A stretch of DNA of 64,000 bases from Okeania sp. KiyG1 (GCF_014132355.1 NZ_BLZO01000198.1:62001-126000), one strand, 5' to 3'; shown: positions 48,692 to 58,856, counted from the stretch's first letter. The notes: generated from the letters alone by a model not told the origin. Numbers and translations are program-made.

Positions 48692-48780
48692 CAGAATTTT
48701 AAGATGTATCGATCATTAGCTTGATTATTTTACCTGAATTTACCGAAAAGTTGGGTTTAAAGCCTCGTCCTTAATCAAAT

Positions 48781-48944
48781 AACTACCATAAAGCAAGAAT
48801 TAGACTGGGAAAATGCCATTTGAAGGTTAGTAGACAGCGTAAAGACTGGGCTATTAAACAAGCTCGGTGCATAGTGGCATCTAACGATGTTATCGTCTAT
48901 GTAGACCTGAAGATACAAAATATGGTCAAAAACCATTTAAACCT
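48781..48944 (+). pseudogene. tnpB internal fragment
   Basis: A 54-codon open stretch reads KARIRLGKCHLKVSRQRKDW...VIVYVDLKIQNMVKNH, matching the RuvC-II neighbourhood of TnpB proteins (usual form E-DL-x-x-x-NMVKNH; here the catalytic Glu is replaced by Val-Asp context). Both ends are missing; the 3' side is cut by a MITE insertion at ACCTT. Confidence 0.7.
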
Positions 48945-48945
48945 T

Positions 48946-49037
48946 CAGGACTTACGCATTTTTCCGACAAAAACGCTATATATACCATAGTGCTATAGTT
49001 TTTATATACTATATATAGTACCTTTGCATAAGTCCTG
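48946..49037. mobile_element. MITE, CAGGACTTACGCA family (copy 1)
   Basis: 92 bp, ends CAGGACTTACGCA / TGCATAAGTCCTG, with a perfect 5-bp target duplication ACCTT (48941-48945 and 49038-49042). The core ccatagtgctatagttttta is shared with 53296-53376 and 62863-62962. Confidence 0.85.
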
Positions 49038-49315
49038 ACCTTGAAAAAATGAGTAATTTATCTCAATAATTATCTTCTAAATTAGATTCATTATTTATTG
49101 ATAAGTAGAGCGTTTCTCAAGTTACTGAGGTACAGTTGTTTTTCTTCTTTTCTATTACCGAATAATTAATAATTAAATCATTCAGCTTGATTAGCCTCCC
49201 CTTGGCTGCGACTTAAATAGGATTGCTATAATACTCTACATTTAACATTTACAATAACCATCAAAATTTTGCTAAATGTTAAATTATTCAACTCTAGAAT
49301 ACTAAAATTTTAAAA

Positions 49316-50225
49316 ATGTCAGCAATTTATCCTACATCAAACCTACCATTTATAGGTTCAGAAATTGAACCAGACTATACCACTGCCAAAGTAGCAATTT
49401 TACCAATTCCTTATGAAGCTACTACCACTTATAGAAGGGGTTGTGTTAATGGTCCATCAGCAATATTAGATGCGTCTCAACAGTTAGAATGTTATGACGA
49501 AGAATTAGACCGAGAAACTGGTTTAGAAGTTGGTATCTATACCCATGAATCTATAGCAGATACAGGTAATGGAAAAAATATTACCATTAGATATGCTAAA
49601 AGTAACTCAAGAAACAGTAGAAAAATTAGTGAATGATGGAAAATTTGTTATTGCTATAGGTGGAGAACATAGTATTACAAATGGAATTGTTAAAGCTTAT
49701 AAAAAAATATATTTGGATGAAAAATTTACAGTTATTCAAATAGATGCTCATGGCGATTTACGTTATGAATATGAAGGTTCAATATATAACCATGCCTGCG
49801 TAATGCGACGGATAATTGAAATGGAATTGCCAACAATACAAATCGGTATTCGTGCGATTTGCAAAGAGGAAGCCAATTTAATCAAGGAGAAAAATCTCAC
49901 AGTTTTTCGTGCAAGGGAAATAGCTATTCAGCCAGATTGGATAGAAAGAGCGATCGCTAGTATTCCGACTCAACGAGTTTTTTTAACAATAGATTTAGAT
50001 GGAATTGACCCAACATTAATTCCTGGAGTTGGTACGCCAGAACCTGGTGGGCTAAATTGGTATTCTTTAACTACATTTTTGCGGAAATTATTTGAATTAC
50101 ACGAAGTAATAGGTTGTGACATTATGGAGTTAGCTCCGATAGTTGATTCTGTAGTATCTGAGTTTACAGCAGCTAAATTAATCTATAAACTTATTGGGTA
50201 TCAGGCATTAGCTCAAGGCTGGTAA
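49316..50225 (+). pseudogene. speB: Agmatinase/arginase-family ureohydrolase, frameshifted
   Basis: Two overlapping frames, 49316-49636 and 49569-50225, are one ureohydrolase of about 302 residues. Frame 1 gives the N-terminus (AILPIPYEATTTYRRGCVNGPSAIL); frame 2 gives the catalytic core with metal ligands in IGGEHSIT, IDAHGDLR and TIDLDGIDP and the tail GGLNWYSLT. The shift lies in the A6 run at about 49573-49580. Agmatinase converts agmatine to putrescine and urea. With an otherwise clean sequence, the shift may be a sequencing slip rather than true loss. The symbol assumes agmatine is the substrate. Confidence 0.8.
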
Positions 50226-50290
50226 AAATATGGGATATGATAGAAAAATATTTGTTATAAGTAAGGCGATTTTTGAAAGGTAATAGATAT

Positions 50291-50863
50291 ATGAGTTTGA
50301 CTGAAATGACAGGAACAGAAATTGATAATTATGCTCCAGATTTTGAATTGCCAGGAGTAGATGGCGAGGTTCATCATTTAGCAAGATATTTAGAAACTTT
50401 TAAAGTAGTTTGTGTGATATTTTTGAGCAATCAATGCCCAGAAGTAGATTTATACATTGAACGGATTAAACAACTACAAAAAGATTTTCAAAACCAAGGA
50501 GTAATCATAATTGGAATGAATGCTAATGATGGGACGATTTCTCCCACAGAGAGTTTTGAAAAAATGAAAGAATTTGCAGATAAGAATCAACTAAATTTTC
50601 CCTATATTCGGGATGTAACTCAAGATGTAGCAGAAAGCTTTGGGGTTGACAAAACACCCGAAGCTTTTTTATTGGACCGGGAAGGTAAGTTACGGTATCG
50701 TGGCCAAATAGACGATAATGTTAATCAGCCAGAAGCAGTAAAAGTTGCTTATTTACATCAGGCAATTGCCCAACTTCTTCAAGATGAAGTAGTAACCCTA
50801 TCCCATACAAAAGTTGTTGGTTGCTCAATTAAATGGCGTCGTTCAACAATTAATAATGAATAA
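50291..50863 (+). CDS. Redoxin (AhpC/TSA-like) family protein
   Basis: 190 residues from ATG 50291; a TTG 18 bases upstream is less likely, since an AAAGG lies shortly before the ATG. Thioredoxin fold of the bacterial redoxin/peroxiredoxin-like group: APDFELPGVDGEVHHL (about 11-26), single active-site-like Cys in FLSNQCPEVDLYI (the usual NHCPYV block, altered), VDKTPEAFLLDREGKLRYRGQIDD (cis-Pro region) and the family end VVGCSIKW. A second Cys is not at the resolving position of 2-Cys enzymes. Follows the agmatinase-like gene by 65 bases. Confidence 0.85.
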   Translation: MSLTEMTGTEIDNYAPDFELPGVDGEVHHLARYLETFKVVCVIFLSNQCPEVDLYIERIKQLQKDFQNQGVIIIGMNANDGTISPTESFEKMKEFADKNQLNFPYIRDVTQDVAESFGVDKTPEAFLLDREGKLRYRGQIDDNVNQPEAVKVAYLHQAIAQLLQDEVVTLSHTKVVGCSIKWRRSTINNE

Positions 50864-51471
50864 TGAATAATTAATAATTAATAATTAATAATTACCTCTC
50901 CTTCAAAAGAAGAGGATTGACTCAAAGGAAAGTTTTTTCTCTCTTGGTCGATTGGATATGGCGAGGTTTCCTCGCCATCCCTCCACCGCTTGTTTCTCTT
51001 TTAAAGGAGAGGGATTTTACCTTAATTATTCGGTAATTTCCAACTGTTGATAATTTCACTCCCACAGAAAATTTATATGAATCTGCCAAGAATGATGAAA
51101 TTTATAGCGCGTAGCGCCAGGGAATAGGGAATAAGGAAAAAGAAAAAACGAGTACATAAGAATAAGATAACTGCTATATTCTATACTTCAAAGGAACACC
51201 TCAATTCTCACATCTGACTCGGTGATTGCTATATTAGACATATCTAATAATAAAAAATCAAATCAATTATCACACATAAATCATCAATTATTCCCCTCCA
51301 CCGGAGGGGTTAGGGTGGGTTCCCTACTCCCTACTCCCTCTTTATAGAGGAGAAGTCTATTATTTTATGCAACTTCTTATAAATTTAGTATCAAGAATAA
51401 AATAGTGGAAAAAAGCAGATCAACTGGTATCGTATTGTGGAAGCAACTTTAGTTGAGAAAAGACTCAAAGT
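50864..51471. other. Spacer with foldback and MITE copies
   Basis: Contains aataatt STRR and a foldback-family copy (50853-51035, inner palindrome ggcgaggtttcctcgcc) and a TAGACATCTCC-family MITE in reverse (51235-51359). The pyrH promoter should lie in 51360-51471; no clear consensus is recognised. Confidence 0.55.
51235..51359. mobile_element. MITE, TAGACATCTCC family (copy 4, reverse)
   Basis: 125 bp, ends TAGACATATCT / AGAAGTCTA, containing cccctccaccggagggg and a ctactcc STRR. Confidence 0.6.
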
Positions 51472-52194
51472 ATGGGGACAGTCGATCGACGGGTTTTGCT
51501 GAAATTGAGTGGCGAATCCTTGATGGGAAGTCTGGGCTATGGCATAGATCCGGCAGTAGTCCAAGGAATTGCTCAAGAAGTGGCCGAAGTAGTGGCCACA
51601 GGAATTCAAATGGCAATTGTTGTTGGGGGCGGTAATATCTTTAGAGGTGTAAAAGCAGCCTCGAAAGGAATGGACCGAGCAACAGCAGATTATGTGGGCA
51701 TGATTGCCACTGTAATGAATGCCATTACCTTACAAGATGCCCTCGAACAAGCAGGAGTACCGACAAGAGTCCAAACAGCGATCGCTATGCAGGAAGTAGC
51801 CGAACCTTACATTCGCCGTCGAGCCATTCGCCATCTAGAAAAAGGCCGAGTGGTAGTTTTTGGCGCAGGTTCTGGTAATCCATTTTTTACCACTGATACT
51901 ACTGCTGCTCTGAGAGCTGCAGAAATTGATGCAGAGGTAATTTATAAAGCCACTAAAGTTGATGGGGTCTATGATTCCGATCCAGAGAAGAATCCACAGG
52001 CCAAAAGATACGAGTCCCTAACTTATGGGGAAGTATTAAGAGAAGACTTACGGGTAATGGACAGTACAGCGATCGCCCTTTGCAAAGAAAATAATATCCC
52101 GATTATTGTATTTAATCTTTCAGTTACGGGTAATATTCGTAAAGCCGTTATGGGAGAAAAAATTGGAACTATTGTGAGAGGTTTTGATGAATGA
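51472..52194 (+). CDS. pyrH: Uridylate kinase
   Basis: 240 residues. UMP kinase of the amino-acid kinase fold, phosphorylating UMP to UDP with ATP. Motifs: [11 protein letters not shown] (9-19), [11 protein letters not shown] (about 46-56), [12 protein letters not shown] (about 68-79), [17 protein letters not shown] (about 133-149) and [10 protein letters not shown] (about 163-172). Length normal. The last 4 bases overlap frr (ATGA), the usual cyanobacterial pyrH-frr operon. Less AT-rich codon use than the island. Confidence 0.97.
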   Translation: MGTVDRRVLLKLSGESLMGSLGYGIDPAVVQGIAQEVAEVVATGIQMAIVVGGGNIFRGVKAASKGMDRATADYVGMIATVMNAITLQDALEQAGVPTRVQTAIAMQEVAEPYIRRRAIRHLEKGRVVVFGAGSGNPFFTTDTTAALRAAEIDAEVIYKATKVDGVYDSDPEKNPQAKRYESLTYGEVLREDLRVMDSTAIALCKENNIPIIVFNLSVTGNIRKAVMGEKIGTIVRGFDE

Positions 52195-52739
52195 ATATAG
52201 AAGAAGCTGAAAAGAAAATGAAAAAAGCAGTTGAAGCTACTCAAAATTCCTTCAACACGGTTAGAACTGGAAGAGCTAATGCTTCTCTTTTAGACAGAGT
52301 AATAGTTGAGTATTATGGAGTTCCAACTCCACTGAAATCTATGGCAAATATTGGCATCCCAGATGCTAGTACCATTACTATTCAACCTTTTGATAAAAGT
52401 AGTCTGGGCTTAATTGAAAAAGCAATTAATATGTCAGATGTTGGTTTAACTCCCAACAATGACGGATCTATTGTAAGGCTAAATATTCCTCCACTCACCA
52501 GTGAACGTCGTCAGGAAATGGTCAAGTTAGCAGCTAAACTGGCTGAAGAAGGGAAAGTTTCTGTCCGTAATATTCGTCGTGATGCTGTAGATTCAGTTCG
52601 TAAACAAGAAAAAAATAGCGATATTTCTAAAGATGAATCACGAGATTTGCAAGACAAAATTCAAAAAAAGACAGATAAATACGTCGCAAAAATAGATGAG
52701 TTATTAGCTGCGAAAGAGAAGGATATTACCACAGTTTAA
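52191..52739 (+). CDS. frr: Ribosome recycling factor
   Basis: 182 residues, complete. RRF separates ribosomal subunits with EF-G after termination. Family marks: [17 protein letters not shown] (about 20-36), [14 protein letters not shown] (about 41-54), [14 protein letters not shown] (about 102-115), [12 protein letters not shown] and the end [11 protein letters not shown]. Translationally coupled to pyrH by a 4-base overlap. No terminator hairpin is evident downstream. Confidence 0.97.
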   Translation: MNIEEAEKKMKKAVEATQNSFNTVRTGRANASLLDRVIVEYYGVPTPLKSMANIGIPDASTITIQPFDKSSLGLIEKAINMSDVGLTPNNDGSIVRLNIPPLTSERRQEMVKLAAKLAEEGKVSVRNIRRDAVDSVRKQEKNSDISKDESRDLQDKIQKKTDKYVAKIDELLAAKEKDITTV

Positions 52740-53725
52740 AAACTTTTGAAAACATGAGTAAGTAAAAGTTAGAAGTCAAAAAAAATTAGGTATTAGATGG
52801 TAGGTATTACATAAACTTTTTCACTTAGTATCCGATAAGTAAATTAGTAAATTCTTATGGCCTATCATCTATTTGAAATGATGACTTGAGGAAGCTAAAT
52901 AAAATCCGGTTGAATAATTGTAATTTCTAGTAGGAGTTGCGCAATTTTTGAACTTTAATACACTAAACTCTCGTTATTAGGAGTAATACCAATTTTAAAA
53001 AAGAATGCTATAAAAAGTGCCTCTCGATCAGATATGCTTAAAAATAATGGCTATCGTTCATTTTATATAGTTATCTCTATTTTTTTACCTTTTTTTCAAT
53101 ATTTCCTCCTTCTTCCTTCTTCCTTACTTCCTTCTTTCTTACTTCTACTATTTGTAACAAACACTTATCAAAATGGTATAATACCCATTTTATGTGAAGT
53201 AGCATTGAGATTAACTTCTCTCCTTTAGAACTGATGAGCCACTTGGCAAACTCTTGTTGCAGACGGCCTACAACCTAGAACTTAATTTAATGCGATCGGG
53301 ACTTAGGCCAAGGTACTATATATAGTAGGTAAAAACTATAGCACTATGGTATATATAGTGTTTTTGTCGGAAAAATGCTTCAACAATTAATAATGAATAA
53401 TGAATAATGAATAATGAATAATTACCTCTCCTTGAAAGAAGAGGATTGACTAATAATGAAAATTTTTCTTTATTATCCCCTTAAAAGGGGAGGCTTTAAA
53501 CCACAATTTTTCGGTAAATCTTGGTTATCTATGCAATTAGACAAGACATTAAAAATCGAGTATGTTAAAAAAATATTAGGTATGATGGAGTCTTTGTGAC
53601 TTTAATGCAGTAGGTTCTATAGATAGTTTGACAAAAACCAATAGTATATCTACCATAAGCCCACGCTTAATTAACTTTTTCCCATTCGACGAAATATCAA
53701 AAATCTAGTTATCAAAGTTGAAAAA
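52740..53725. other. Gene-free kilobase between frr and the GGR-family gene
   Basis: AT-rich. Holds a cttcctt STRR (about 53100-53145), a degenerate CAGGACTTACGCA-family MITE (53296-53376), a gaataat STRR and foldback-family copy (53385-53517). A short hydrophobic frame over the STRR is a compositional artefact. No gene recognised. Confidence 0.6.
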
Positions 53726-54841
53726 ATGTTTGATTGTATAATTGTAGGAGCAGGCCCAGCAGGAGGTACAGCAGCTTATCATTTGGCAAAGAAAGGACGC
53801 TCCGTTTTAGTCATAGAAAAGGAATCTTTGCCCAGAATTAAAGCTTGTGGTGGTGGGGTATCTCCAGCTATTGCTCAGTGGTTTGACTTTGATTTAACTC
53901 CAGCTATTTCTCTCAAGGTCAAGAAAATTCGCTATACATGGAAATTAGAAGACCCCGTAGAAGCAGATTTACCTTCTGCAATGTGGATGGTTAAACGGGA
54001 TATTTTCGATCATTTCCTGATCCAAAAAGCTCAAGCAGAAGGTGCAGAATTAAGAGATAAAACAGAAGTTACAGGTATTGAATTTAAAAGCGATTGTTGG
54101 GAAGTTAAAACAAACGGAGAACCTGTTACAGGTCGTTATTTAATTGCGGCTGATGGAGCAAAAGGCCCAATGGCTAAATGGTTAGGTTTTAAAGAATCAA
54201 AAAAACGGCAAAGTTTGGTTTTTGAAGCAGCATTAAAAGAGCAAAATCAACAAGTTAATTTTGAATTTGGCTCAGTTAAAAATGGCAATATTTGGAGTTT
54301 TCCAAAAGCAGATTCTTGCTCAATTAATATTGCTACTTTTAGAGGTGGAGAACCCAAAAATTTATCCAAAGATTTGATGGAATATGCACAAAAAATTGGT
54401 TTAAGTGCAAATCAAAATGAGTTATTAGAACATCCTATTTCTCTATGGGATGGAGATAAAAATCTCCACACAGAAAATGCAGTATTGGCAGGAGAAGCAG
54501 CAAGTATATTAGACCCTTTATCTGCTGAAGGAATTCGCCCCTCAATTTTCAGTGGTGTTAAAGCTGCTGAAGCAATAGATGAAGCTTTAGGAGGTAATGG
54601 GGATGCTCTGAAGAAATATACTCAGGTAATAAATGAAGAATGGGGTGCAGATATGGTTTGGGCAGGTCGTTTAGCAGGAGCATTTTATCGGTTTCCTAAA
54701 GTAGCTTATAAAGTGGGAGTTAAATTGCCTGTAGCAACTGAAGTAATGAGTAAAATTCTGTGTGGAGAATTGCGTTATGCAGATATTGCTAACCGAGCAA
54801 TTAAAAAACTAAGTGGTAGTTTTTTACCAGGAAGAGGTTAA
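53726..54841 (+). CDS. Geranylgeranyl reductase family FAD oxidoreductase
   Basis: 371 residues. N-terminal dinucleotide-binding GAGPAGGTAAYHLAKKG (8-24) with E31, then the GGR-family block KACGGGVSPA (about 40-49), GRYLIAADGAKGPMAKWLG (second FAD site, about 135-153) and GEAASILDPLSAEGIRPSIFSG (about 251-272). It probably reduces isoprenoid chains or a related polyene. It is not the main chlP type as far as length and motifs show, but the short GGR-like paralogue usually next to pyrH-frr in cyanobacteria. Confidence 0.87.
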   Translation: MFDCIIVGAGPAGGTAAYHLAKKGRSVLVIEKESLPRIKACGGGVSPAIAQWFDFDLTPAISLKVKKIRYTWKLEDPVEADLPSAMWMVKRDIFDHFLIQKAQAEGAELRDKTEVTGIEFKSDCWEVKTNGEPVTGRYLIAADGAKGPMAKWLGFKESKKRQSLVFEAALKEQNQQVNFEFGSVKNGNIWSFPKADSCSINIATFRGGEPKNLSKDLMEYAQKIGLSANQNELLEHPISLWDGDKNLHTENAVLAGEAASILDPLSAEGIRPSIFSGVKAAEAIDEALGGNGDALKKYTQVINEEWGADMVWAGRLAGAFYRFPKVAYKVGVKLPVATEVMSKILCGELRYADIANRAIKKLSGSFLPGRG

Positions 54842-55185
54842 GGAGAAGTCAGAAGTCAGAAGTTAGAAGTCAGAAGTTTAGTAGTGGAGTGGCACACCTA
54901 AAATGTTGCAATAGTAGGGGCGGGTTCCACGTTAAATTAATGGCGTTACAAATTATTCAGATAAACCCGCCCCCACCTCAATAATCGCTCCGCACCAAAT
55001 TATGTCGGTCCAGTAGGGTACATTAGACGACTAAAGTTTAGACTTTAAAAAGCATTTAACAATTCGTCGTAACGCACCATTTTTAGATTTCTCAGTCAAC
55101 TAGATTGATTATATCTAGTTTGCTTGGTCATAGTAGAACCAGAAAAATTAAGAAGCCCAAATAACTCTTTGGAAAGGGATACAAT
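54842..55185. other. Spacer with STRR and GTAGGGGCG foldback
   Basis: An agaagtc STRR (54842-54880) and a 62-bp inverted-repeat element (54914-54975, gtaggggcgggtt...aacccgcccccac). The rest is the leader of the ATPase gene. No other gene. Confidence 0.55.
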
Positions 55186-56421
55186 ATGCCATTTCACAAA
55201 CTGAAATTGAATCAGGTTTTTGGAATTTCACCAAATATTCCTGAGCATACCTATGTTGATAGAAATAATCTCGATCAACAATTTAACTATTTGGTTGGTT
55301 CTGGAAGTCACCTAGTTATTCATGGTGCTTCAAAGCAGGGTAAAACAGTGCTAAGAAGAAAAAATTTACCTGATAAAAAATGTATTAAAGTTCAATGTAC
55401 TAATAGAACAGATATTGGTCATATATATTCTGAAATTATTAGGCAGGCAAAAGTTAACATACCAACGGAAGTAACAAATCAAATTTCTGGTTCTGCGGGC
55501 GCAAAAGCTATGGGTCTGGGATTTCAGATAAATGGGGGATTAAATGGTGGCAGATCGGAAAAATGCAAATTTCCAGATTTTAGTTTAGATAACATAAATT
55601 ACATTGCTGAAGTAATCCAAAAAACTGACAAAAAAGTAGTAATTGAAGACTTTCACTACTTATCAACGGACGTAAGGAAAAAATTATCATTTGACTTGAA
55701 AGTGTTTTGGGATTGCTCTGTTTCTTTCATTATTATGGGAGTCTGGTCAGAGGATAATATTTTATCTTACTACAACGGAGATTTAAGTGGTCGCATTGAA
55801 GAGATTGATGTTCGATGGAAAAACGAAGAACTCGAAAAAGTTCTTGAAATGGGAGAAAGGAAATTACAAATTTCTTTTAGCGATCAGATAAAAAAATCTA
55901 TCCTAGATGATTCTAATGGAAATGTCGGTTTATTACAGCTTATTGCAGGAAAAGTTTGTTTTGCATCAGGCATCACAGATAATAATTCTAGAAGCAAACG
56001 TACTATTAGTAACATTAACTCTCTGGCAAATTGTCGTTCACAAATATGTAAAGACCTAGTTCCAAGGTATCGTTTATTTAGTGAGAAATTTAGTAGAGGT
56101 TTTAAGAATGAAGCTACTCAACCGATTTATGAGAGTTTACTGCATATCTGCATGGAAGCAAGTGATGAAGAGCTACGCTTGGGTATACATAAAGACATTA
56201 TTGGGGAGCGTCTCAAACATCTAGATATAGAAGTAAACTCACCATTGAGCGATTATCTTAAAAGAATAGATAATCTACAGTCAATAAGTGGAGTTTCTCC
56301 TATTGTTCTGTCTTATAACACAGATTCCCAAAAGGTTCAATTAGTAGATTACGACCTTTTATTTTTTCGCAAATATATTGGAGAAAATAACTTACCTTGG
56401 CCGTGGTTACGACAAGATTAG
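55186..56421 (+). CDS. Orphan P-loop ATPase (AAA/STAND-like)
   Basis: 411 residues with a GGAAAGGG ribosome-binding site before the ATG. Walker A HGASKQGKTVL (about 46-56) is unusual in having Lys-Gln before GKT; Walker B VVIEDFHYL (about 149-157). The C-terminal half is helical with no recognised domain. It resembles single-gene ATPases often annotated as ATP-binding proteins near mobile elements; a defence role is possible but unproven. No partner gene is adjacent. Confidence 0.65.
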   Translation: MPFHKLKLNQVFGISPNIPEHTYVDRNNLDQQFNYLVGSGSHLVIHGASKQGKTVLRRKNLPDKKCIKVQCTNRTDIGHIYSEIIRQAKVNIPTEVTNQISGSAGAKAMGLGFQINGGLNGGRSEKCKFPDFSLDNINYIAEVIQKTDKKVVIEDFHYLSTDVRKKLSFDLKVFWDCSVSFIIMGVWSEDNILSYYNGDLSGRIEEIDVRWKNEELEKVLEMGERKLQISFSDQIKKSILDDSNGNVGLLQLIAGKVCFASGITDNNSRSKRTISNINSLANCRSQICKDLVPRYRLFSEKFSRGFKNEATQPIYESLLHICMEASDEELRLGIHKDIIGERLKHLDIEVNSPLSDYLKRIDNLQSISGVSPIVLSYNTDSQKVQLVDYDLLFFRKYIGENNLPWPWLRQD

Positions 56422-56538
56422 CCTCAAGTTTATAACCTCTTTTTTGATATTATTTATAATCATTTTAAGGGGATGAAAAAAATAAACCTTACTATTTCTA
56501 GAAGCACTGATAACTGATAACTGATAACTGATAACTGA

Positions 56539-57321
56539 TTAAAATGCCAACCTTAATAAAGAAGGAAGTAAAGAACCAATAGCGTGTACAAATTGATTAG
56601 GCTTTTTTGGCTCAGGAGGATTTAAACGTAGGTCAATAATTTCCACCAAATATTCTGATAATTCTTCACCCTCTTTACTACCTTTAGAAATAAAAATATC
56701 ACGAGATTTTTCCGCATCTGCAAGAGCCGCTTCAAGATTTCCCAAGTCTGCAAGAGCCATACTTCTAGCAAAATAAGCAGCAGCTAAATCGGATTTCAAA
56801 CTAATAGCTTGGTTATAATACCTAACAGCATCTTTATAATGTCCAGCCTTTGCTTCAGCAATTCCTAATCGATAAAAATCTTCAGCTTCACCAACATTAG
56901 ATGGCATTCCCACAGCACCTAACAAAAAAGCATTTTTTAGGTCAACATCACTTAAATTAGCACCAGTTAAATAAGCACTTCTCAGATCCGTACCAGCCAA
57001 ATTAGCCCCAGTTAAATTAGCCCCAGTTAAATTAGCACCAAATAAACTTGTACCAGCTAAGTTAGCACCACTTAAATCTGCCCCAGTCAAATTAGCACGA
57101 CTGAGATTTGCCCCACTCAAGTTAGCCCCTTTGAGATTAGCTCCTTGAAGATTTGCTAGTACCAGGCCAGCACCACTTAATTCACAATTTGGACATTGTT
57201 TACTAGATAATAACTTTTGTGTATGTTGGATATTTTCAGCAATGGCTGGAGCGTGAGTACAAACCGTACTTAAAACTAAAATAGCAGAAAAGATTTTGAG
57301 TCTCATCTTCAAATCTTCCAA
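56539..57321 (-). CDS. Secreted pentapeptide-repeat and TPR protein
   Basis: 260 residues. Signal peptide-like N-terminus (about residues 1-28, MRLKIFSAILVLSTVC; the start may be this internal Met at residue 6). CPNCELSGAGL (about 43-53) opens a right-handed beta-helix of about 17 A(N/D)LxG pentapeptides (to about 135). Two TPR units follow (AKAGHYKDAVRYYNQAI and ALADLGNLEAALADA, about 155-205). Common cyanobacterial architecture, likely a periplasmic or thylakoid-lumen scaffold; function unknown. The stop abuts a taactga STRR. Confidence 0.85.
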   Translation of the reverse strand: MEDLKMRLKIFSAILVLSTVCTHAPAIAENIQHTQKLLSSKQCPNCELSGAGLVLANLQGANLKGANLSGANLSRANLTGADLSGANLAGTSLFGANLTGANLTGANLAGTDLRSAYLTGANLSDVDLKNAFLLGAVGMPSNVGEAEDFYRLGIAEAKAGHYKDAVRYYNQAISLKSDLAAAYFARSMALADLGNLEAALADAEKSRDIFISKGSKEGEELSEYLVEIIDLRLNPPEPKKPNQFVHAIGSLLPSLLRLAF

Positions 57322-57708
57322 ACTAAAGATTATATTTTGCTGCTATGTTAGCACTCAATTATTCAATAATTTAGAATTTAGAATTTAGAATTTAGAATGC
57401 GCGAATTACCTCTCCTTAAACATGTCGCGTAGCGTTAACGTAGTTATGCGAAGCAAAACGACCGCTTTTTATCCCCTTAAAAGGGGAGGCTTTAGACCAC
57501 GATTTTTCGGTAAAAATAAGGTTGTATGAGAATCCCAGTTTTAATTTAAAACTATGTTCATAGTTGATTATAGATTTATGGAAATTTTACTAATTTGATA
57601 ATTTTTTAACTGAGAGAATTTTAATTCACCCAGTTGGGTGATGCTACTCATAAATTATTAGTAATAAACTTAAAGAAAGTTATAAATTCAAAATTAAGTT
57701 AGTAAAAT
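57322..57708. other. Spacer with STRR and foldback copy
   Basis: aatttag heptamer STRR (about 57367-57395) and a foldback-family copy (about 57400-57513) with nested gttatgcgaagc piece. The leader of the small gene at 57709 has no clear signals. Confidence 0.5.
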
Positions 57709-57885
57709 ATGAACAATATACAAGGTTCTGAGATTTTACTTCAAAAGGAGCAAATTTCATTAACAAAAACCATTGACTCTATTTTGAAAAAAGGTATAGT
57801 CACTCAAAGCGATAGAAAAAAACTATTATCTTTTCTGGCATCTAATCCACTGCTTATTTCTGAATATATCCAAAGAATTAATTAA
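57709..57885 (+). CDS. Small protein of unknown function (58 aa)
   Basis: 58 residues (ends LLISEYIQRIN). Helical, with SDRKKLLSFLASNPLLISEYI near the end, similar in style to short cyanobacterial proteins with a T/S-RSDR-x-x-L block. The ATG at 57709 is preceded by AT-rich DNA without a strong ribosome-binding site. Too short for certainty, but composition is protein-like and it lies in an otherwise repeat-free stretch. Confidence 0.55.
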   Translation: MNNIQGSEILLQKEQISLTKTIDSILKKGIVTQSDRKKLLSFLASNPLLISEYIQRIN

Positions 57886-58099
57886 ACTATCTTCCAAATA
57901 GAATCTGGAATGTTAAAAGTATTAAGTTAAAGTTAAAGTTGTTTTCCATATTCCTGAAAATCCTAATTTTTTCTGCTATTGCTGACATGAAATATAGTAT
58001 CTATACACTAGCAAAAGTAGCAAAGCTATTTCTTAGGCGTTGCAGTTTAAATAGCTTCATTATACTACATTAGACTCGCAATAGTTTTAAAATAATTGA

Positions 58100-58714
58100 T
58101 TATCCATATTGAGATGAATTTTGCGTATCGATACAAGTTAATATATGAATAAGAGCTAGCTCCACAGTATCATGCCAATTATCTGAAACATCAAAGAATG
58201 GAAAACCATATCGAATACAGTCTTTTTCGATCGCTTGGCTCAATGAAATAAAACTTTTCACGGTTTCTAGTAATTCTAAATCTTCTATTTGATGAGACCA
58301 ACAGCAAGGATCGTCAACTGCTGCTTTGCGAATTTCGTGAAGTTTGCGTTCAGGTTCAGTATTTGTATATCCCAAAAATAAAGTAACGGGTTTGATATAC
58401 CAAAGACGTTCGATAATGAGTTTAGGTGAGATGAATGAAGACTCATAAACACGAAGATAGTTAAATTCTTTACCCATATTACGAATAGCTTTCACCAACA
58501 CCGTATCACAATAATCTTGAAATATCTCCTTCTCCCTAGGAGTAAGTATGGGAGCAGGATAATTATTGCGAACAGCATTTAAAAATGAGTCTAAATGCAC
58601 AACAGTACATCGGGTTTGCTGAAAAACGAGATTAGCAAGTCGAGACTTTCCAGCACGACTAACACCTCCAATAATAACTGTACCAATGCTCTCAATTTTT
58701 TTTTCCATAACCAC
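58100..58714 (-). CDS. P-loop nucleotide kinase-like protein
   Basis: 204 residues. Walker A GGVSRAGKSRLA (about 16-27), followed by VVHLDSFLNA (about 38-47), as in adenylate/nucleoside kinase-like proteins. Start at 58708 (MEKKIES) or 58714. The lid and substrate regions are not clearly assigned; it could be a small-molecule kinase. Single gene, AT-rich. The promoter region contains the tcatgtccgg end of a MITE-like repeat and a long STRR. Confidence 0.7.
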   Translation of the reverse strand: MVMEKKIESIGTVIIGGVSRAGKSRLANLVFQQTRCTVVHLDSFLNAVRNNYPAPILTPREKEIFQDYCDTVLVKAIRNMGKEFNYLRVYESSFISPKLIIERLWYIKPVTLFLGYTNTEPERKLHEIRKAAVDDPCCWSHQIEDLELLETVKSFISLSQAIEKDCIRYGFPFFDVSDNWHDTVELALIHILTCIDTQNSSQYG

Positions 58715-58760
58715 TCTGACAAGTTATATCATGTCCGGTTGAATACTTATTATTAAGATA

Positions 58761-58856
58761 GTAGGGGAGGGGGAGTAGGGGAGTAGGGGAGTAGGGGAGT
58801 AGGGGAGTAGGGGAGTAGGGGAGTAGGGGAGTAGGGGAGTAGGGGAAATTAAAGTA
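58761..58856. repeat. STRR, octamer agtagggg
   Basis: About eleven tandem copies of an 8-bp unit, the complement of the ctactccc STRRs at 8525-8577 and 63010-63090. Confidence 0.9.

Larger units (their letters stand above)
48692..49315. other. Spacer with tnpB relic and CAGGACTTACGCA MITE
   Basis: Contains the tnpB relic (48781-48944) and MITE (48946-49037). The remaining AT-rich DNA before the agmatinase-like gene has no recognised feature; gagcgtttctcaagtta...gaggtacagttg (49103-49140) also occurs at 41330-41358. Confidence 0.55.

Noticed and set aside
53034-53228. A small hydrophobic membrane protein.
   Set aside because: Its Leu/Ser/Phe run comes from a cttcctt STRR; no ribosome-binding site or conserved pattern.
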